Source: Mycobacteriaceae bacterium (GTDB lineage Bacteria > Actinomycetota > Actinomycetes > Mycobacteriales > Mycobacteriaceae). From it: 64,000 nt of DNA. The first letter of the stretch is position 1. Each line of letters opens with the position of its first letter. The stretch is taken from the NCBI GenBank assembly GCA_028726465.1, contig JAQYQB010000014.1:62001-126000 (forward strand). The letters are read 5' to 3'. Positions 40,394 to 49,367 of this stretch are shown piece after piece. A program made the position numbers and the translations under genes. The notes beneath the pieces are model-generated. The model was not told the DNA's origin. It made no database searches and saw only the letters and a program-made list of their open reading frames with translations.

Positions 40394-41314
40394 CTAGGAG
40401 CGGGCGGCGACCGCGATGAGCCAGTCGCGCCACTCGGTGGAGGCCGACTGCCCGCTCAAGCGCGCGGCCTCCTCGGTGGCGGCAGCCCGCCAGGTCTCGG
40501 CGTTGGATTCGCGCAGGGACCGCACGAACTGTTCGGCGCTGGCCGCGTCCGTGGGCAGCTCCAGCCCGGCCGGCTCGTAGCCGGCGGCCGGCTGCGGAAC
40601 GTCGCCGGTGGCCGCCAGCGCCTGTTGGAGCTGGGCGGTCAGGTGCGCGTGCGCGTCCAAGCGGGCGTCGATGATGGGCTCGAGCCAGGGCTCGGCGAAC
40701 GCGCGGGCGAAGTCCAGGCCGAAGGACTGCTGGTATTCCCAGTCCAACAGCTCGCGCGCGGCCTCTGCCTGCTCCGGATCGAGGGTATCGACGGCCAGCT
40801 CGGGCGCGGGATCGGACTCGGAATCCGCGCCCGCGCCAGCCTCCGCGGCGAGGCTATTGACAGCGGCCGAGAGATCGATGGCCTGGTCGGTGACCAGGGG
40901 GCGGGACTCCGCCGTCACGGCGGTGAGCTGGCCAAGCACCGCGTCGCGGGCCCGGGTGAGCACGGCCGCGGAGTCCACGGAGTCTTCGGCGCCTTCGCCC
41001 GGGGCAGTTTGTCCGTCGGCTGTGGCTTCGGTGGCGTGCTCTACTTCGCACGACTCCGGCACTTGTCCGTCCCGGGTGCCGCACAGGCGGGCGACCTCCG
41101 CGTAGAGGGCGTCGGCCTGGCCCTGGCGCAAGTCTGCGTTTTCGGGATCGGTGGTATTCAAAGCCTGGGCGTCTGCCTCCGCGGCCTGGGCCAGCTCCAC
41201 CAGGGTGGCGTCCGGCCGGGGACCGAAATAGTCCACCACGGGTTGGCAGGCGGTCGTGGCGGGCACGAGCGCAATAACGGCGACGGCAGGGGCGGCTAGC
41301 TTTCGGCGGTTCAC
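40394..41314 (-). CDS. putative lipoprotein with DUF4439 (ferritin-like) domain
   Basis: The 306-residue protein starts MNRRKLAAPAVAVIALVPATTAC, a lipoprotein signal with modified Cys at about 23. An Ala/Glu/Asp-rich helical region covers about residues 35-185. The C-terminal 130 residues (LLDWEYQQSFGLDFARAFAE, then ARLDAHAHLTAQLQQAL) look like the ferritin-like DUF4439. This family is commonly divergent from rimP in actinobacteria, as here. Metal binding is not evident. GTG 41314 is set by a TACAGT -10 7 bases upstream. Confidence 0.8.
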   Translation of the reverse strand: MNRRKLAAPAVAVIALVPATTACQPVVDYFGPRPDATLVELAQAAEADAQALNTTDPENADLRQGQADALYAEVARLCGTRDGQVPESCEVEHATEATADGQTAPGEGAEDSVDSAAVLTRARDAVLGQLTAVTAESRPLVTDQAIDLSAAVNSLAAEAGAGADSESDPAPELAVDTLDPEQAEAARELLDWEYQQSFGLDFARAFAEPWLEPIIDARLDAHAHLTAQLQQALAATGDVPQPAAGYEPAGLELPTDAASAEQFVRSLRESNAETWRAAATEEAARLSGQSASTEWRDWLIAVAARS

Positions 41315-41321
41315 GCAAGAG

Positions 41322-41327
41322 ACTGTA
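41322..41327 (-). promoter_or_regulatory. -10 element (TACAGT), leaderless DUF4439 transcript
   Basis: The hexamer lies 7 bases upstream of the GTG at 41314, with the divergent rimP -10 only 11 bases away. Confidence 0.5.
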
Positions 41328-41338
41328 CCCGGTCGGGT

Positions 41339-41344
41339 TAGGCT
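41339..41344 (+). promoter_or_regulatory. -10 element (TAGGCT), leaderless rimP-nusA transcript
   Basis: The hexamer ends 7 bases before the rimP ATG at 41352. Confidence 0.5.
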
Positions 41345-41351
41345 AGAGGTT

Positions 41352-41909
41352 ATGGCTTTCCCAGACTCGGCAACATTGACGGAATTCGTGCAACCGCTCA
41401 TTCAGGACCGCGGCCTCGACGTCGAAGACATCAAGACCACGCGGGCGGGCAAGAAATCACAGGTAATCATCCGTGTGGACGGGGATAAGCGGCCGACCTC
41501 GGACGTGCTGGAGGAGGTCTCCGATCTCATCTCCCAGCGCTTTGATGCCGCCGAGGACGCCGGCGAGCTCAACTTCGGCGCCGGTTACACTCTGGAGGTC
41601 TCCACCCCGGGCGTGGACCTGCCACTTACTGCCCCGCGGCACTTCCGCCGCAACCAGGGCCGCCGGGTGGCCGTCGAGCTGGCCGATGCCCCGGGCCAGC
41701 GCACCGTCTGGCGGCTGGGCGCCCTCAACGCGGACAACACCGAGGTCATCGTCGTCCGCACGGTCAAGAAGGACCTCGAGGTGGAGATCCTGCGATTGGC
41801 TAATATCGCCCGGGCAGTGGTAGAAATTGAATTCGCGCAACCTTCAGCCGCCGAGCTGGAAATCGCGCGCGAAGACTTTGAACATGCGGCCGAGCGCGTC
41901 TCGGCCTAA
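41352..41909 (+). CDS. rimP: ribosome maturation factor RimP
   Basis: The 185-residue protein helps assemble the 30S subunit. The N-terminal domain has GLDVEDIKTTRAGKKSQVIIRVDGD and YTLEVSTPGVDLPLTAPRHF, the diagnostic RimP stretch. An SH3-like C-terminal domain follows (about 95-160). The start is fixed by the leaderless promoter. It precedes nusA by 15 bases, the universal rimP-nusA-ylxR-infB-rbfA order. Confidence 0.94.
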   Translation: MAFPDSATLTEFVQPLIQDRGLDVEDIKTTRAGKKSQVIIRVDGDKRPTSDVLEEVSDLISQRFDAAEDAGELNFGAGYTLEVSTPGVDLPLTAPRHFRRNQGRRVAVELADAPGQRTVWRLGALNADNTEVIVVRTVKKDLEVEILRLANIARAVVEIEFAQPSAAELEIAREDFEHAAERVSA

Positions 41910-41924
41910 CGAGAGGATCGACAA

Positions 41925-42941
41925 GTGAATATTGATCTGGCGGCACTGCGAGCCATCGAAAAGGAACGCGAGGTTCCGGTATCTGAGCTGCTGCGCTCCA
42001 TCGCGGGCGCCCTGCTGAGCTCCTACCTGGACTACCGCGGCGGCTCGGCCCGGGACAACGCCAAGGCCCGCGTGGACATCGACTCGGAGACCGGCGCGGT
42101 CGCCGTCATCGTCAGCGAGCTGGACCCGGAGACGGGGGAGCTGGCCACCGAATACGATGACACGCCGGAAAACTTCGGCCGCGTCGGTGCCCGGGCGGTC
42201 CGCGAGGCCATCTACGGCCGCCTGCGCATGGCCGAGGCCGATCGCACTTTCGATTCCTACTCTCACATCCAGGGCACGGTGGTCTCCGGCATCGTCGAGC
42301 GCGAGGCCACGCTGAATGCCCGCGGCATCATCGTCGTCCAGCTGGGCACCGAGGCCGAGCCCCAGGACGGCATCCTGCTGCCGGCCGAGCAGATCCCGGG
42401 CGAGAAGCTGGAGCACGGCGACCGCGTCAAGGCCTACGTCGTAGGGGTCAGCCGCAACGGCAACAACGTCCAGATCAACCTCTCGCGCACCCACCCGGAG
42501 CTGGTCCGCGGGCTCTTCGAGCTCGAGGTCCCAGAGGTCGCCGATAAGGCCGTGGAGATCCTGGCGATCGCCCGCGAGGCCGGCCACCGCTCGAAGGTCT
42601 CCGTCCGCGGCACCGTCAAGGGGCTCAACGCCAAGGGCGCCTGCATCGGCCCCCGCGGCCAGCGCGTGAACAACATCATGCGCGAGCTCGGCGGAGAGAA
42701 GATCGACATCATCGACTACCACGATTCCCCGGAGGTCTACGTCGGCAACGCCCTGGCCCCGTCCAAGGTGGTGCGCGTCGAGGTGCTCGACCCGGACGCC
42801 CAGGTCGCCCGCGTGACCGTGCCGGACTACCAGCTGTCCCTGGCCATCGGCAAGGAAGGCCAAAACGCCCGCCTGGCCGCCCGCCTGACCGGCTGGAAGA
42901 TCGACATCCATTCGGACGCGGACGCCGCCGCCCACGAATAG
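41925..42941 (+). CDS. nusA: transcription termination/antitermination protein NusA
   Basis: The 338-residue protein binds RNA polymerase and nascent RNA. The N-terminal polymerase-binding domain covers about 1-110. An S1 domain (about 118-185, SHIQGTVVSGIVERE) and two KH domains follow (GLNAKGACIGPRGQRVNNIM and SLAIGKEGQNARLAARLTGW). It lacks the C-terminal acidic repeats of the E. coli protein, as usual in actinobacteria. The GTG has GAGAGG upstream. A strong hairpin follows, so ylxR-infB has partly separate transcription. Confidence 0.96.
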   Translation: MNIDLAALRAIEKEREVPVSELLRSIAGALLSSYLDYRGGSARDNAKARVDIDSETGAVAVIVSELDPETGELATEYDDTPENFGRVGARAVREAIYGRLRMAEADRTFDSYSHIQGTVVSGIVEREATLNARGIIVVQLGTEAEPQDGILLPAEQIPGEKLEHGDRVKAYVVGVSRNGNNVQINLSRTHPELVRGLFELEVPEVADKAVEILAIAREAGHRSKVSVRGTVKGLNAKGACIGPRGQRVNNIMRELGGEKIDIIDYHDSPEVYVGNALAPSKVVRVEVLDPDAQVARVTVPDYQLSLAIGKEGQNARLAARLTGWKIDIHSDADAAAHE

Positions 42942-42954
42942 GCGCGAGACGAGT

Positions 42955-42994
42955 TAGGCCCCACACGCGGAGTGTGGGGCCTAAGTTCATTTTT
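42955..42994 (+). terminator. nusA intrinsic terminator
   Basis: A perfect 12-bp stem TTAGGCCCCACA/TGTGGGGCCTAA (42955-42966 with 42972-42983) is followed by a T-run at 42990-42994. Confidence 0.75.
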
Positions 42995-43074
42995 AGTCCA
43001 CTTTGCCGTAAACTATTGGACGGCCCTAACGCGGCCAGGTTTCATGGAGCACAGCCAAGATTCGGAGGTAATGA

Positions 43075-43434
43075 GTGCGAGCTAATCGGGCCCGGCCCAT
43101 CCGGCTTCGCACTTGTATCGCCCACCGAACGACGCATCCTGACTCGGAATTGCTGCGCGTGGTGGCAACCACCACCCCAGACGGCACGGTCATCGCCGTG
43201 CCCGATCCGCAGCGTTCACATCCGGGGAGGGGAGCGTGGATCCAGCCCACCCTGGCTGCCTACGAGCTAGCGGAGAAAAGGCGCGCCTTCGGGCGGGCTC
43301 TTCGCGTGTCTGCAGCTGTGGACACAGGTCAGATTAGAAAGTACTTGGAGGAAGAATCCGCCAAGGAACCCCATGCCACGGCCGGCAACGGCCGTGGGGA
43401 AGACCCTGAGATTGTAAGGAAGACCGAACACTGA
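43075..43434 (+). CDS. YlxR (DUF448) family nucleic-acid-binding protein
   Basis: The 119-residue basic protein has the YlxR core RLRTCIAHRTTH, ELLRVVA and the signature GRGAWIQPTLAAYELAEKRRAFGRAL. The family has been linked to RNase P and to transcription, but its role is not settled. The usual second half of the CxGC-type motif is altered (RTCIAHR). GTG 43075 has GGAGG upstream. The 3' end encodes a 9-bp hairpin with a GCAA loop (43376-43397). It lies between nusA and infB as in most bacteria. Confidence 0.88.
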   Translation: MRANRARPIRLRTCIAHRTTHPDSELLRVVATTTPDGTVIAVPDPQRSHPGRGAWIQPTLAAYELAEKRRAFGRALRVSAAVDTGQIRKYLEEESAKEPHATAGNGRGEDPEIVRKTEH

Positions 43435-43541
43435 TGAGCGCACAACGATGAAGCATCAGCGATGAAAGTCCTACGTAAACCCTAGGGGTCATGACCGCCT
43501 TTCCGGCGCTTATGGCCTCTAGCTAACCCAAGAGGAGACAA

Positions 43542-46343
43542 GTGGCCGGAAAGCTACGTGTTCACGAGCTGGCTAAACAGCTCGGTGTAACCAGCAAGGA
43601 ACTGCTCGCAACCCTGAAGGAACAAGGCGAGTTCGTCAAGACCGCCTCGTCCACCATCGAACCGCCGGTGGTCAAGAAGATGCGCGCCCACTATGAGGCG
43701 CAGGGCGGCGGCGACAACGCCGCCGAGCAGAAGTCCGCCAACCAATCCAAGCCCAAGCCGGGTGCCGCAAAGTCCGCCCCGAAGCCGGGTGCTGGCAAGG
43801 CAGCCCAGAAGCCGGGCGCTAGCAAGTCCGCTCCCAAGCCGGGTGCGGGCAAGGCTGCCCCGAAGCCGGGTGCGCCCAAGCCGGGCGCCGCTAAGTCGGC
43901 TGCCCCGAAGCCGGGCCAGGAGGCCCCGAAGCCGGGCGCGGGCAAGTCCGCCCCCAAGCCGGGTGCGGGCAAGGCAGCCCCGAAGCCGGGCCAGGGCCGT
44001 GGCGACAACAAGTCGCGCGGCGGCGAGCGCCCGACCCCGGGCAATGCCATGCCGCGCCCGATGCCGAAGCCGGGTGGCACCCGCCGGGTGGCCAACAACC
44101 CGTTTTCCACTGGCGGCTCCAGCGAGCCGCGCGGTGGCGGCAAGGGCGGCCCGCGTCCGGGCGGCACCAAGGGCCCGCGTTCCGGCGGCAACAAGCCGGG
44201 CCAGGGCCGCGGCGACAACAAGCCGCGCGGCGGCCAGTCCTCCGGCGGTCAGGGCGGCGGTCGCCGTCCTACCCCGGCGATGATGCCGTCGCACCCGAAC
44301 CCCGCTTCCATGCCGTCCAAGTCCGCCAATGGCGGCGGTGGCGGCCGGGGTGGTCGCGGCCGCGGTGGCGGCCCGGGTCACGGTCCGGGCGGTTTCCGCG
44401 GTGGCCGTGGCGGTCGTCGCGGCGGTACCGCCGGCGCATTCGGCCGGCCGGGTGGCGCACCCCGCAAGGGCAAGAAGTCGAAGCGTCAGAAGCGGCACGA
44501 GTTTGAGGAGCAGCAGAAGCACGTCGTCGGCGGCGTTCGCCTGCCCGACGGCGGCGGCAAGACCGTGCGTCTGCGCCGCGGTGCTTCGCTGGCGGACTTC
44601 GCCGAGAAGATCGGCGCGGATCCGGCCGCCCTGGTCCAGGCGCTGTTCAACCTGGGCGAGATGGTCACCGCTACCGCTTCCGTCTCGGAGGAGACCCTGC
44701 AGCTGCTGGGTGCCGAGATCAACTACAAGGTCGAGGTCGTCTCCCCGGAGGACGAGGACCGCGAGCTGCTCGAGTCCTTCGACCTGCAGTTCGGTGAGGA
44801 CGAGGGCAGCGAGGAAGACCTCGCTAAGCGCCCGCCGGTGGTCACCGTCATGGGTCACGTCGACCACGGTAAGACCCGCCTGTTGGACACCATCCGTAAG
44901 ACCAACGAGCGCGAGGGTGAGGCCGGCGGCATTACCCAGGGCATCGGTGCTTACCAGGTAGACGTGGAGGTCGACGGCGGCGATCGCGCCATCACCTTCC
45001 TGGATACCCCGGGCCACGAGGCGTTTACCGCCATGCGTGCCCGCGGTGCCAAGTCCACGGACCTGGCCATCCTGGTCGTGGCCGCTGATGACGGCGTCAT
45101 GCCGCAGACCATTGAGGCCATCAATCACGCCAAGGCCGCGGACATCCCGGTCGTGGTGGCGGTGAACAAGATCGATAAGCCGGAGGCTCAGCCGGACAAG
45201 ATCCGTGGCCAGCTCACCGAGTACGGCCTGGTGCCGGAAGAGTACGGCGGCGACACCATGTTCGTGGACATCTCCGCCAAGGCGGGCCAGAACATCGAGG
45301 AGCTGCTGGAGGCGGTCGTCCTGACCGCGGACGCGGCCCTCGAGCTGACCGCCAACCCGGACATGGACGCCCAGGGCGTGGCCATCGAGGCCTACCTGGA
45401 CCGCGGCCGTGGCCCGGTGGCTACGGTCATCGTCCAGCGCGGTACGCTGCGCATCGGCGACTCCATCGTCGTGGGCGACTCCTTCGGCCGCGTGCGCCGC
45501 ATGCTCGACGAGTTCGGCAACGACGTGGAAGAGGCGGGCCCGTCCCGCCCGGTCCAGGTCCAGGGCCTCAACGGTGTCCCGGGCGCCGGCGACAACCTGC
45601 TGGTGGTCGAGGACGACCGCGTGGCGCGCCAGATCGCCGCCCAGCGTGACGCCCGCAAGCGTTCCGCTATGCAGGCCAAGGCCCGCAAGCGCGTGTCCCT
45701 GGAGGATCTGGATGCGGTGCTGAAGGAGACCTCGACGCTGAACCTGATCCTCAAGGGCGACAACGCCGGTTCGGTCGAGGCTCTGGAAGACGCCCTGCTG
45801 GACATCGAGGTCGACGACGAGGTGCAGCTCAACGTCATCGACCGCGGCGTCGGTGCGGTCACCCAGACCAACGTCACCCTGGCGGCGGCTTCCGATGCCG
45901 TCATCATCGCCTTCAACGTTCGCGCTGAGGGCAAGGCGACCAACGAGGCCAACCAAGAGGGCGTGGATATCCGCTACTACACGGTTATCTACCGCGCCAT
46001 CGAGGATGTGGAGAAGGCCCTCAAGGGCATGCTCAAGCCCATCTACGAGGAGCGCGAGACCGGTGCGGCCGAAATCCGCGCACTGTTCAAGTCCTCCGCC
46101 GTGGGCACCATCGCGGGTTGTATGGTCACCGAAGGCCAGGTCAAGCGCAACGGCAAGGTGCGCATCGTCCGCGATGGCAACGTCATCGCCAGCGATGCCC
46201 GCATCGAGTCGCTGCGTCACGAGAAGGACGACGCCAACGAGATCAACGCCGGCTACGAGTGCGGTATGGTCCTGTCCTTCCCGGACATCCAGGTCGGCGA
46301 CCAGATCCAGGCCTACGAAGAGGTCGAGGTCCCGCGCGACTAG
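43542..46343 (+). CDS. infB: translation initiation factor IF-2
   Basis: The 933-residue GTPase places initiator tRNA on the 30S subunit. The N-terminal IF2_N domain ([20 protein letters not shown]) is followed by a long disordered region. That region has tandem Lys-Pro-Gly-Ala repeats (about 68-150), then Gly/Arg-rich stretches to about residue 310. The core has G1 GHVDHGKT at 438-445, DTPGHEAF, and NKID. Domains II to IV follow, ending [19 protein letters not shown] 43542 has AAGAGGAG upstream. Confidence 0.97.
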   Translation: MAGKLRVHELAKQLGVTSKELLATLKEQGEFVKTASSTIEPPVVKKMRAHYEAQGGGDNAAEQKSANQSKPKPGAAKSAPKPGAGKAAQKPGASKSAPKPGAGKAAPKPGAPKPGAAKSAAPKPGQEAPKPGAGKSAPKPGAGKAAPKPGQGRGDNKSRGGERPTPGNAMPRPMPKPGGTRRVANNPFSTGGSSEPRGGGKGGPRPGGTKGPRSGGNKPGQGRGDNKPRGGQSSGGQGGGRRPTPAMMPSHPNPASMPSKSANGGGGGRGGRGRGGGPGHGPGGFRGGRGGRRGGTAGAFGRPGGAPRKGKKSKRQKRHEFEEQQKHVVGGVRLPDGGGKTVRLRRGASLADFAEKIGADPAALVQALFNLGEMVTATASVSEETLQLLGAEINYKVEVVSPEDEDRELLESFDLQFGEDEGSEEDLAKRPPVVTVMGHVDHGKTRLLDTIRKTNEREGEAGGITQGIGAYQVDVEVDGGDRAITFLDTPGHEAFTAMRARGAKSTDLAILVVAADDGVMPQTIEAINHAKAADIPVVVAVNKIDKPEAQPDKIRGQLTEYGLVPEEYGGDTMFVDISAKAGQNIEELLEAVVLTADAALELTANPDMDAQGVAIEAYLDRGRGPVATVIVQRGTLRIGDSIVVGDSFGRVRRMLDEFGNDVEEAGPSRPVQVQGLNGVPGAGDNLLVVEDDRVARQIAAQRDARKRSAMQAKARKRVSLEDLDAVLKETSTLNLILKGDNAGSVEALEDALLDIEVDDEVQLNVIDRGVGAVTQTNVTLAAASDAVIIAFNVRAEGKATNEANQEGVDIRYYTVIYRAIEDVEKALKGMLKPIYEERETGAAEIRALFKSSAVGTIAGCMVTEGQVKRNGKVRIVRDGNVIASDARIESLRHEKDDANEINAGYECGMVLSFPDIQVGDQIQAYEEVEVPRD
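43748..43995 (+). repeat. tandem repeats coding Lys-Pro-Gly-Ala-Gly-Lys units in IF2
   Basis: About ten imperfect units of 21-24 bases encode variations of KPGAGKSAP or KPGAAKAAP, with mixed synonymous codons. This is a protein-level low-complexity linker, not a DNA-level array; it may vary in length between strains. Confidence 0.7.
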
Positions 46344-46355
46344 TTCCTGCCAGTT

Positions 46356-46441
46356 GCCAGCTACTAGCTGGCGCTAACCGGTAGGTGTACTACCGGAAGC
46401 GATTGTCCCCGCCCCGCCATCGTGCGTGGCGGGGATTTTTC
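46356..46441 (+). terminator. infB terminator with two preceding hairpins
   Basis: Three stems stand in series: GCCAGCT/AGCTGGC (46356-46372, 3-base loop), CCGGTAG/CTACCGG (46378-46396, 5-base loop), and a CCCCGCC/GGCGGGG stem at about 46411-46435 with TTTTT. The last is a normal terminator; the first two are unexplained. Confidence 0.75.
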
Positions 46442-46509
46442 GTTGCGCGGGGAAGATAGAATAGATTAGCTTGAAGATCGATTTTTCCAACTCAGGTCTA
46501 GGAGGAGCA

Positions 46510-46947
46510 ATGGCAGACCACGCACGCGCGGGACGCATGGCGAAGAGGATTCAGGCAATTGTTGCTAACGCCCTCGAACACAACATCAAGGACCGCCGCG
46601 TGGAGCTGGTGACGGTCACCGACACCCGGGTGACCGGGGATCTGCACGACGCGACGGTCTACTACACGGTCCGCGGCCGCGACATCGACGACGAGCCGGA
46701 CTTCGACGCCGCCGCCGAGGCCCTGCACCGCGCCCGCGGCCAGCTGCGCAAGCTGGTCGGCGACCAGCTGGGCGTGCGTTTCACCCCGACGCTGAGCTTC
46801 GAGGTCGACACCGTGCCGGAGTCCTCGGCGCACATGGAACAGCTGCTGGAAAAGGCCCGCGCCCGCGACGCCGAGCTGGCGAAGCTGAAGGAAAACGCCC
46901 AGCCGGCCGGCGAGGCGAACCCGTATAAGGAGAAGGAAAGCGAGTAA
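46510..46947 (+). CDS. rbfA: 30S ribosome-binding factor RbfA
   Basis: The 145-residue KH-like protein helps late 30S assembly. Visible are [43 protein letters not shown] and [23 protein letters not shown] polar tail of about 25 residues follows the fold. ATG 46510 has GGAGGAG upstream; an in-frame upstream start at 46471 lacks family similarity. It is followed after 4 bases by the DHH phosphoesterase, a common pairing. Confidence 0.95.
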   Translation: MADHARAGRMAKRIQAIVANALEHNIKDRRVELVTVTDTRVTGDLHDATVYYTVRGRDIDDEPDFDAAAEALHRARGQLRKLVGDQLGVRFTPTLSFEVDTVPESSAHMEQLLEKARARDAELAKLKENAQPAGEANPYKEKESE

Positions 46948-46951
46948 ACCC

Positions 46952-47920
46952 GTGCTCGAACAGGACTATGAGCGGGTAGTGGCGGCGATGCGCGCAGCGG
47001 ACAGCGTGTGCATCATCACCCACCTGCGACCGGATGCCGACGCGGTGGGATCGGCCTGCGCGTTGAATATGGCGCTGCGGCAGTTCGACAAAACCACCCG
47101 CGTCGTCATCGGGCAGCGCCGGGAGATCTCCCGCAACCTGCTCACCATCCCCGGCGCGGAGGCCGTCGAGCTCGTCGATGACCTGCCGGACGGCTACGAC
47201 CTGTACGTCACCGTGGACTGCGGCTCGCTGGATCGCACCGGTTCGCTGGCCCAAGCGGTGGAGGAGCAGGCGGCGGCCGGGCGGGTGGTCTGCATCGATC
47301 ACCACGCCTCGAACCCCGGCTTCGGCTCGGTCAACCTGGTGGACTGCGATTGCGAGTCCACCACCGTGGCCCTGACGCAGATCCTGGACATGCTCGACGT
47401 GCAGATGAACAAGGACATCGCGCACGCGCTCTACGCCGGGCTGGTCACGGACACCGGTAGCTTCAGGTGGGGCCGGCCGGCCATGCACGAATACGCCGCG
47501 CGCCTGATGCACTACGGGCTCGACACCAAACAGATCGCAGTCGAACTGCTCGATAGCACCACCGCTTCCGATCTGCAGATGCTGGGACGGGTCCTCGCCG
47601 GCGTGCAGGTCGTCGAGGCCGGCTCCCACACGCTCGGCGTGCTGGTGGGCCGCCTGGCCGATATCGGGGATCACTCCGATGCCGCCGTGGAGTCGCTGGT
47701 GGAGTTCGTCCGCGCCCTGGACGGCACGGACATCGGCGTCGTGTTCAAGGAGCAGGCGCCGGGTGTCTTTGCGACCTCGCTGCGTTCCTCGGTCGTGGAC
47801 TGCTCGTCCATCGCCCTGCGCTTCGGCGGCGGCGGGCACGTCCCGGCCGCCGGCTACACCGCCCACGGCACCCCGGAAGAAATCACTGAGAAGTTAGTGG
47901 AAGTTGTACGCACGTATTAA
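46952..47920 (+). CDS. DHH/DHHA1 phosphoesterase (NrnA-like nanoRNase/pAp phosphatase)
   Basis: The 322-residue enzyme should hydrolyse short oligoribonucleotides and 3'-phosphoadenosine 5'-phosphate. Metal ligands appear in HLRPDADAVGS (His24, Asp28, Asp30), TVDCGS and DHH at 116-118. The C-terminal DHHA1 domain ends FGGGGHVPAAGYTA. The last step of RNA decay here links to pnp and RNase J in the same window. GTG 46952 follows rbfA by 4 bases, and its stop overlaps the MATE start by one base (TAATG). Confidence 0.92.
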   Translation: MLEQDYERVVAAMRAADSVCIITHLRPDADAVGSACALNMALRQFDKTTRVVIGQRREISRNLLTIPGAEAVELVDDLPDGYDLYVTVDCGSLDRTGSLAQAVEEQAAAGRVVCIDHHASNPGFGSVNLVDCDCESTTVALTQILDMLDVQMNKDIAHALYAGLVTDTGSFRWGRPAMHEYAARLMHYGLDTKQIAVELLDSTTASDLQMLGRVLAGVQVVEAGSHTLGVLVGRLADIGDHSDAAVESLVEFVRALDGTDIGVVFKEQAPGVFATSLRSSVVDCSSIALRFGGGGHVPAAGYTAHGTPEEITEKLVEVVRTY

Positions 47921-49329
47921 TGACTAAAGACGAAAACTCTGCCGATACCACCCCCGACGCGAGCGCTGCCGCCACGAGCGATGCCGCCGCGAAGGAGGCC
48001 ACCACGACCGGCGGGAAGGCCCCGGAGGTCACCCTGCGGCGCATCCTGGGGCTCGCACTTCCCGCGCTTGGCGTGCTGGCCGCGATGCCGCTCTACCTCC
48101 TGTTTGATACGGCCGTCGTCGGCCGTTTGGGCGCCGAGGACCTGGCGGCGCTGGGCGCGGCGGCCGCGGTGCAGTCGGTGGTGACCACGCAGCTGACGTT
48201 TTTGTCTTATGGCACCACGGCCCGCGGCGCGCGCCTGTACGGGGCGGGCAAGCGCGCGGAGGCCGTCGCCGAAGGCATCCAGGCCACCTGGGTGGCCCTC
48301 GGCGTCGGCACGGCGCTGGCGGTTCTCATGTGGCTTTTTGCCGAGCAAATTACGTGGTGGATGACCGGCAACGCCGACACCGCCGCGCGGGCGGCCCAGT
48401 GGCTGCACATCGCGGCCCTGGCCATCCCCATCACCCTGGTGGTCATGGCCGGCAACGGCTGGATGCGCGGCGTGCAAAATACCCGCAAGCCGCTGGTTTT
48501 CACCCTGGCCGGGGTTATCCCCGGGGCTATCTGCGTGCCCATCTTTGTCCACCTCTGGGGCCTGCCGGGCTCGGCGGCGGCCAACGTGCTGGGCATGGGG
48601 ATCGTGGCCACGCTTTTTCTCATCGAACTGGCCCGGCAGCACGGCGGGTCCTGGAAGGTCCGCCCGCGAGTCATCGGCCGCCAGTTGGTGCTGGGCCGGG
48701 ACCTCATCCTGCGCTCGTTGAGCTTCCAGGTCGCCTTCCTGTCCGCGGCCGCCGTGGCGGGCCGCTTCGGCACGGCCTCCCTGGCCGCGCACCAGGTCAT
48801 GCTGCAGCTGTGGAACTTCCTGACGCTCGTGTTGGATTCCCTGGCGATCGCGGCGCAGACGCTTATCGGCGCGGCCCTGGGCGCCGGCTCGGCGCAGGCC
48901 GCCCGCCGCACCGGCGGACGCATTATGCACTATTCGGCCGGCTTCGCCGCGGTACTCGCCGCGATTTTCGCGCTGGGCGCCGGGGTCATTCCGCGGATCT
49001 TTACCAATTCCGACGCGGTGATTGAGGCCATGCGCGGGCCCTGGTGGGTCATGGTGGCGATGGTGGTTGCCGGTGGCATCCTCTTCGCCTTCGACGGCGT
49101 CCTGCTGGGCGCGGGCGACGCCGCCTACCTGCGCAACATCACCATCGGTTCGGTCCTGGTGGGCTTTTTGCCCGGCATCTGGTTGGCCTATGCCGCCGAC
49201 GGGGGCCTGCTGGGGATTTGGTTGGGCCTCGGGGCGTTTATCGCTTTGCGTACAATCGCGGTGGTATACCGTTTCTACTCCATGCGCTGGGCCGTCGTCG
49301 AGCCCCGCGCGGTGGCGGACGCGGAATAG
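47920..49329 (+). CDS. MATE family efflux transporter (DinF-like)
   Basis: The 469-residue membrane protein has twelve hydrophobic segments after a 40-residue acidic, Ala/Thr-rich cytosolic N-terminus. It has the MATE-type starts LALPALGVLAAMPLYLLFDTAVVG and, in the second half, LSFQVAFLSAAAVAGRFG. DinF-type MATE proteins export drugs or oxidising metabolites using ion gradients; substrate unknown. Its ATG overlaps the preceding stop, so it is translated with the rbfA-DHH operon. Confidence 0.9.
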   Translation: MTKDENSADTTPDASAAATSDAAAKEATTTGGKAPEVTLRRILGLALPALGVLAAMPLYLLFDTAVVGRLGAEDLAALGAAAAVQSVVTTQLTFLSYGTTARGARLYGAGKRAEAVAEGIQATWVALGVGTALAVLMWLFAEQITWWMTGNADTAARAAQWLHIAALAIPITLVVMAGNGWMRGVQNTRKPLVFTLAGVIPGAICVPIFVHLWGLPGSAAANVLGMGIVATLFLIELARQHGGSWKVRPRVIGRQLVLGRDLILRSLSFQVAFLSAAAVAGRFGTASLAAHQVMLQLWNFLTLVLDSLAIAAQTLIGAALGAGSAQAARRTGGRIMHYSAGFAAVLAAIFALGAGVIPRIFTNSDAVIEAMRGPWWVMVAMVVAGGILFAFDGVLLGAGDAAYLRNITIGSVLVGFLPGIWLAYAADGGLLGIWLGLGAFIALRTIAVVYRFYSMRWAVVEPRAVADAE

Positions 49330-49367
49330 CAGCCAACTGAACCGACAGCGACAACGAGGAGGACCAG

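Noticed and set aside
43748..43995. CRISPR array or DNA tandem repeat
   Set aside because: The units are contiguous, in frame and use varied synonymous codons, with no unique spacers. It is a protein repeat in IF2.
43554..46220. Very long open frame (888 codons) antisense to infB
   Set aside because: High GC at third positions removes stop codons from the opposite strand. The infB frame has full IF2 domain content, and the antisense product has no recognisable domain.
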